The notes below the pieces were generated by a model that was not told the origin of the DNA, did not search any database, and saw only the letters and a program-made list of their open reading frames with translations. Made by a program: the position numbers and the translations under genes. A stretch of 7,718 nt of DNA from Methanocorpusculum sp. (GTDB lineage Archaea; Halobacteriota; Methanomicrobia; Methanomicrobiales; Methanocorpusculaceae), in assembly GCA_029986975.1 (NCBI GenBank), contig DALTWR010000033.1:1-7718 (forward strand), in the 5' to 3' direction. Positions 5,682 to 7,718 of the stretch are shown piece by piece; position 1 is the first letter of the stretch; the number at the start of each line of letters is the position of its first letter.

Positions 5682-5807
5682 ATGGGGTTTGTGTTTGGCG
5701 ATGAGGATTCTGAGTTGTTTTTGAGGTTGGTTTTTTGTTTTGGTTATTTATTTTGGCTGAATTTGACTAAGGTATTATGGTGGATGGTGGGTGGTATTCT
5801 GCCTTAG
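5682..5807 (+). CDS. Candidate 41-residue one-helix membrane peptide
   Basis: A short open frame begins with ATG at 5682 and stops with TAG at 5805-5807. The product starts MGFVFGDEDSELF, so it has an acidic patch (DEDSE, residues 7-11), then a hydrophobic, aromatic stretch from about residue 12 to 41 (LVFCFGYLFWLNL, VLWWMVGGILP) long enough to cross the membrane once. There is no Shine-Dalgarno site, but a TATA-like TTTATTTA at 5650-5657 lies 25-30 bases before the ATG, as for a leaderless mRNA. A stem whose right arm contains the stop codon, followed by T5, closes the frame. Against it, the T/G-rich composition alone favours Phe, Leu, Val, Trp and Gly codons, and the ATG follows directly on a T-tract terminator. 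No family is recognised. Confidence 0.3.
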   Translation: MGFVFGDEDSELFLRLVFCFGYLFWLNLTKVLWWMVGGILP

Positions 5808-5813
5808 TTTTTA
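5766..5813 (+). terminator. Stem with G-rich loop followed by T5
   Basis: ACTAAGG (5766-5772) pairs with CCTTAGT (5802-5808), and the T-run at 5808-5812 follows. The 29-base loop contains GGTGGATGGTGGGTGG, five short G tracts. It could end a transcript of the small candidate peptide, whose stop codon lies in the right arm, or be an incidental structure. Confidence 0.35.
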
Positions 5814-5983
5814 AAACAAACTTTTGTTTGGGTTTTGTTTTGTTTCCAAATCCGAATAATTTTGGTAACAGCCAAGACCTTCATCCGAATGAGGAGAGAA
5901 TCCATTATGTACAAATTCAAAAAAGAAAATAGTCCATGTTCAAAAATAAGGGAGGGAATAATTACAGGAGAAAATATCCCGAC

Positions 5984-7510
5984 TCACTCATCATTTTTAT
6001 CTGCAGACGGATAAACCGGCTGAACATCTGCCGTAAAATCACCCATTCTGCCAAGCGCTTTACCGCGCAGAACAGCAAGCAGCGGGAAAATAACTGCACA
6101 TATTCCCGCTATAGCGTATGAAACCTCAAGCGGCAAACCGAAACCTACCGGTGCTCCTGCCAGATGCTCCGGACTAATCCAGAGAATATAACACACACAG
6201 ACAAAAATAATAAATGCTGCAGGAACTGCTGAAATCATCCACGGTTTCTTCTTGGATGCAAGATACGAGGAAATCATCAGAAATGCAATACAAGCAATAA
6301 CCTGATTAAACCATGAGAAATAGTTCCAAAGAAGTGAAAAACCATTACTTGACAAATTTGACCAGACAAGAAGCAGAACAATCAGCACAATAAACGGAAG
6401 AAGCATAAGAAGTCGTTTTACCGGCTTATCCTGCGGAATCTTCAGCAGTGCTGCAGTTGATGTCCTAAGAACGCGAAGCGCTGTATCTCCTGTTGAAATT
6501 GCAAGGAAGATAAGTGCAATAATTGACAGAACAACCAGCGGATAGGGAAACAGATACTCAATGGTATTATAAACAACCGTGTTGCCTGATAAATTTTCCA
6601 TCATCGCATTGGTATTTGCAGCATAGTACACTGATGCTGCTGCTGCCCAAATCATACCAATCATACCTTCAACAATCATCATCCCGTAAAACACCTTTCG
6701 TCCGTTCTGCTCTGAGGTAAGTGTGCGGGATATAATCGGGCACTGGGTTGAGTGGAATCCTGAAAGAATTCCACAGGCAATGGTTACGAAAAGCATGGGT
6801 ATCAGCGGCTGCCCAGCGGGGTGTGCATTAAATGCCCCCAGAATTCCATCAATGCTCAGCGGAATGTCAGGGATATCGCCTGCATGTGTTATCATGAGAA
6901 TTACGGCAATTCCTCCCGTTACAACCATAATCAGCGCCCCCATATAGGGATATATCCTGCTGATTATTTTATCAACCGGAAGAACGGATGAGAGGATGTA
7001 ATAGAGAAATATGCACACAACCGCGAGTATAATCATAGCGGTTCCAAGCGGTATCATTATTTCAATGAATCCCGCCGGGATGTTGATGAATGTTGTAACA
7101 AGGAGCAAAAGTCCCGCAATGAGCAGTACTGAAAATACGGTGCTTATCCGTTTTCCAAGAAACTTTGAAATCAGCAGCGGCAGGTCATGTCCTCTATTTC
7201 TGGCGGAAATCATGCCGGTAAAATAATCATGAATTGCTCCGCCCAATACGTTTCCGATGGGCATGAGGATAAACACAATGGGGCCAAACAGTATTCCAAG
7301 AGCCACACCCACAATTGGCCCTATGCCTGCAATATTAAGCAGCTGAATCAGCATGTTTTTCTTGTCAGGCAGAGGCAGTTTGTCTGTGTTGTCCCGTTCT
7401 GTTATGGCAGGAGTTAATCGCTTGTCCGGAGAAAATATTTTTTCAGCAACTTTGCCCCAGGTGAAATAGCCTATGATGAGTATGGCGATACCAATAAGGA
7501 ATGTGTACAT
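5984..7510 (-). CDS. cstA: CstA-family carbon starvation protein, peptide/pyruvate-type transporter
   Basis: The 508-residue polytopic membrane protein belongs to the CstA family, whose characterised E. coli members (CstA, BtsT) import peptides and/or pyruvate using the ion gradient. Family motifs are visible: NIAGIGPIVG (59-68) in an early helix, GNVLGGAIHDYFTGMISARNRG (86-107), FHSTQCPIISRTL (252-264), the following VFYGMMIVEGMIGMIWA (273-289), and STGDTALRVLRTS (339-351). I count roughly 13-15 membrane segments, starting at residue 3 and ending near 482. The C-terminus (about 483-508) is hydrophilic. It is the short form, lacking the extended C-terminal part of the about 700-residue enterobacterial proteins, as is common in archaea and Firmicutes. 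The gene is monocistronic here, convergent with the winged-helix gene. The ATG at 7510 has GAGG 10 bases upstream. In a methanogen it could import pyruvate or peptides for biosynthesis; the substrate is inferred. Confidence 0.93.
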   Translation of the reverse strand: MYTFLIGIAILIIGYFTWGKVAEKIFSPDKRLTPAITERDNTDKLPLPDKKNMLIQLLNIAGIGPIVGVALGILFGPIVFILMPIGNVLGGAIHDYFTGMISARNRGHDLPLLISKFLGKRISTVFSVLLIAGLLLLVTTFINIPAGFIEIMIPLGTAMIILAVVCIFLYYILSSVLPVDKIISRIYPYMGALIMVVTGGIAVILMITHAGDIPDIPLSIDGILGAFNAHPAGQPLIPMLFVTIACGILSGFHSTQCPIISRTLTSEQNGRKVFYGMMIVEGMIGMIWAAAASVYYAANTNAMMENLSGNTVVYNTIEYLFPYPLVVLSIIALIFLAISTGDTALRVLRTSTAALLKIPQDKPVKRLLMLLPFIVLIVLLLVWSNLSSNGFSLLWNYFSWFNQVIACIAFLMISSYLASKKKPWMISAVPAAFIIFVCVCYILWISPEHLAGAPVGFGLPLEVSYAIAGICAVIFPLLAVLRGKALGRMGDFTADVQPVYPSADKNDE

Positions 7511-7567
7511 GATTTTAGTGCCTCTTGTTGTTATTTTCCGGTTTTCATTTTGATTACTTCTGCAGGG

Positions 7568-7586
7568 CTGTTGTCAACAGATGTTG
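7568..7586. promoter_or_regulatory. Overlapping palindromes in the cstA leader
   Basis: CTGTTG-T-CAACAG (7568-7580) is a perfect 6-bp palindrome, and its right half is shared with a second, CAACA-GA-TGTTG (7575-7586). The TGTTG/CAACA half-site thus occurs three times in 19 bases. It lies about 60-75 bases upstream of the cstA ATG, between the predicted transcription start and the coding region, so it could be an operator or a leader RNA hairpin. Confidence 0.4.
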
Positions 7587-7636
7587 TGTTTCGTATGCAT
7601 GCTTTTGAGCAGTTTTATGCCGGCATTTTTAACACC

Positions 7637-7650
7637 TGTTTATATGTATA
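7637..7650 (-). promoter_or_regulatory. Candidate TATA box of cstA
   Basis: The minus strand reads TATACATATAAACA, with TATAAA at 7644-7639. A start about 25 bases downstream (near 7616) would give a leader of about 105 bases. It is the best TATA-like match in the 208 bases upstream of cstA. The rest of the right edge (7651-7718) shows nothing recognisable. Confidence 0.45.
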
Positions 7651-7718
7651 TGATTATCTTTGCTTTGACGTAAAGGTAACTGCTGCTCTATTTTTGCACG
7701 ATTTTACTGATTTAAAAT

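Larger units (their letters stand above)
5590..5983. other. T/G-rich region between the winged-helix gene and cstA
   Basis: This 394-base stretch separates two convergent genes. From left to right it holds hairpins and a T-tract ending the winged-helix transcript (5591-5680), a 41-codon candidate membrane peptide (5682-5807), a stem with a T5 run closing that frame (5766-5813), a short A/T-rich hairpin AAACAAA-CT-TTTGTTT (5814-5829), two copies of ATCCGAAT (about 5850 and 5883), and a 35-codon open frame entering cstA from 5907. Between about 5680 and 5845 the + strand is strikingly rich in T and G and poor in A and C. On the minus strand, T-runs around 5924-5948 could terminate cstA. Confidence 0.5.

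Noticed and set aside
5698..5761. Possible C/D box guide RNA (GCGATGA followed by CTGA boxes)
   Set aside because: The first CTGA is only about 5 bases after the C-like box, too close for a guide segment, and no acceptable C' box is present.

Overview
The window looks like a chromosomal stretch from a methanogenic archaeon, most probably a Methanomicrobiales member (Methanocorpusculum-like; the genus is an impression only). Three things point there: coenzyme F420-0:gamma-glutamyl ligase (cofE) next to an archaeal HisA/HisF-related protein, a TrmB-type regulator, and TATA-box promoters placed at archaeal distances from the genes, including one that implies a leaderless cofE mRNA. No tRNA, rRNA, CRISPR array or recognisable transposase was seen.

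Layout. Positions 2-67 (+) hold the last 21 codons of an unidentified gene entering from the left. Positions 294-1319 (-) encode a full-length RhuM-family protein, an accessory gene typical of mobile or defence-associated neighbourhoods, flanked by non-coding DNA on both sides. A 338-base gap follows, ending in a perfect 19-bp hairpin.

The core block lies on the minus strand and is transcribed right to left: TrmB-type regulator (5053-4253), cofE (4187-3450), HisA/HisF-related TIM barrel (3448-2780), thymidylate kinase tmk (2786-2184) and an unrecognised 142-residue protein (2120-1692). cofE, hisA-like and tmk are nearly contiguous or overlap (1-base gap, then 7-base overlap), so they should be co-translated from the cofE promoter. 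The regulator has its own TATA box with a palindrome just downstream of it, a likely autoregulatory operator. The block combines F420 tail synthesis, an uncharacterised sugar-phosphate-type barrel and dTMP phosphorylation. Whether the regulator controls it is not shown by the sequence.

To the right, divergent from the regulator, 5344-5589 (+) encodes an 81-residue winged-helix protein. It is followed by hairpins, a T-tract and a T/G-rich region containing a possible 41-residue one-helix membrane peptide (5682-5807, +). A CstA-family carbon-starvation/peptide-pyruvate transporter (7510-5984, -) fills the right end, with its promoter and a roughly 100-base leader, carrying overlapping palindromes, in the last 208 bases.

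No obviously new multi-gene system is visible. The points most worth checking are the small peptide candidate, the regulator's operator, the corrected cofE start, the atypical HisA-like active site and the unassigned 142-residue protein.
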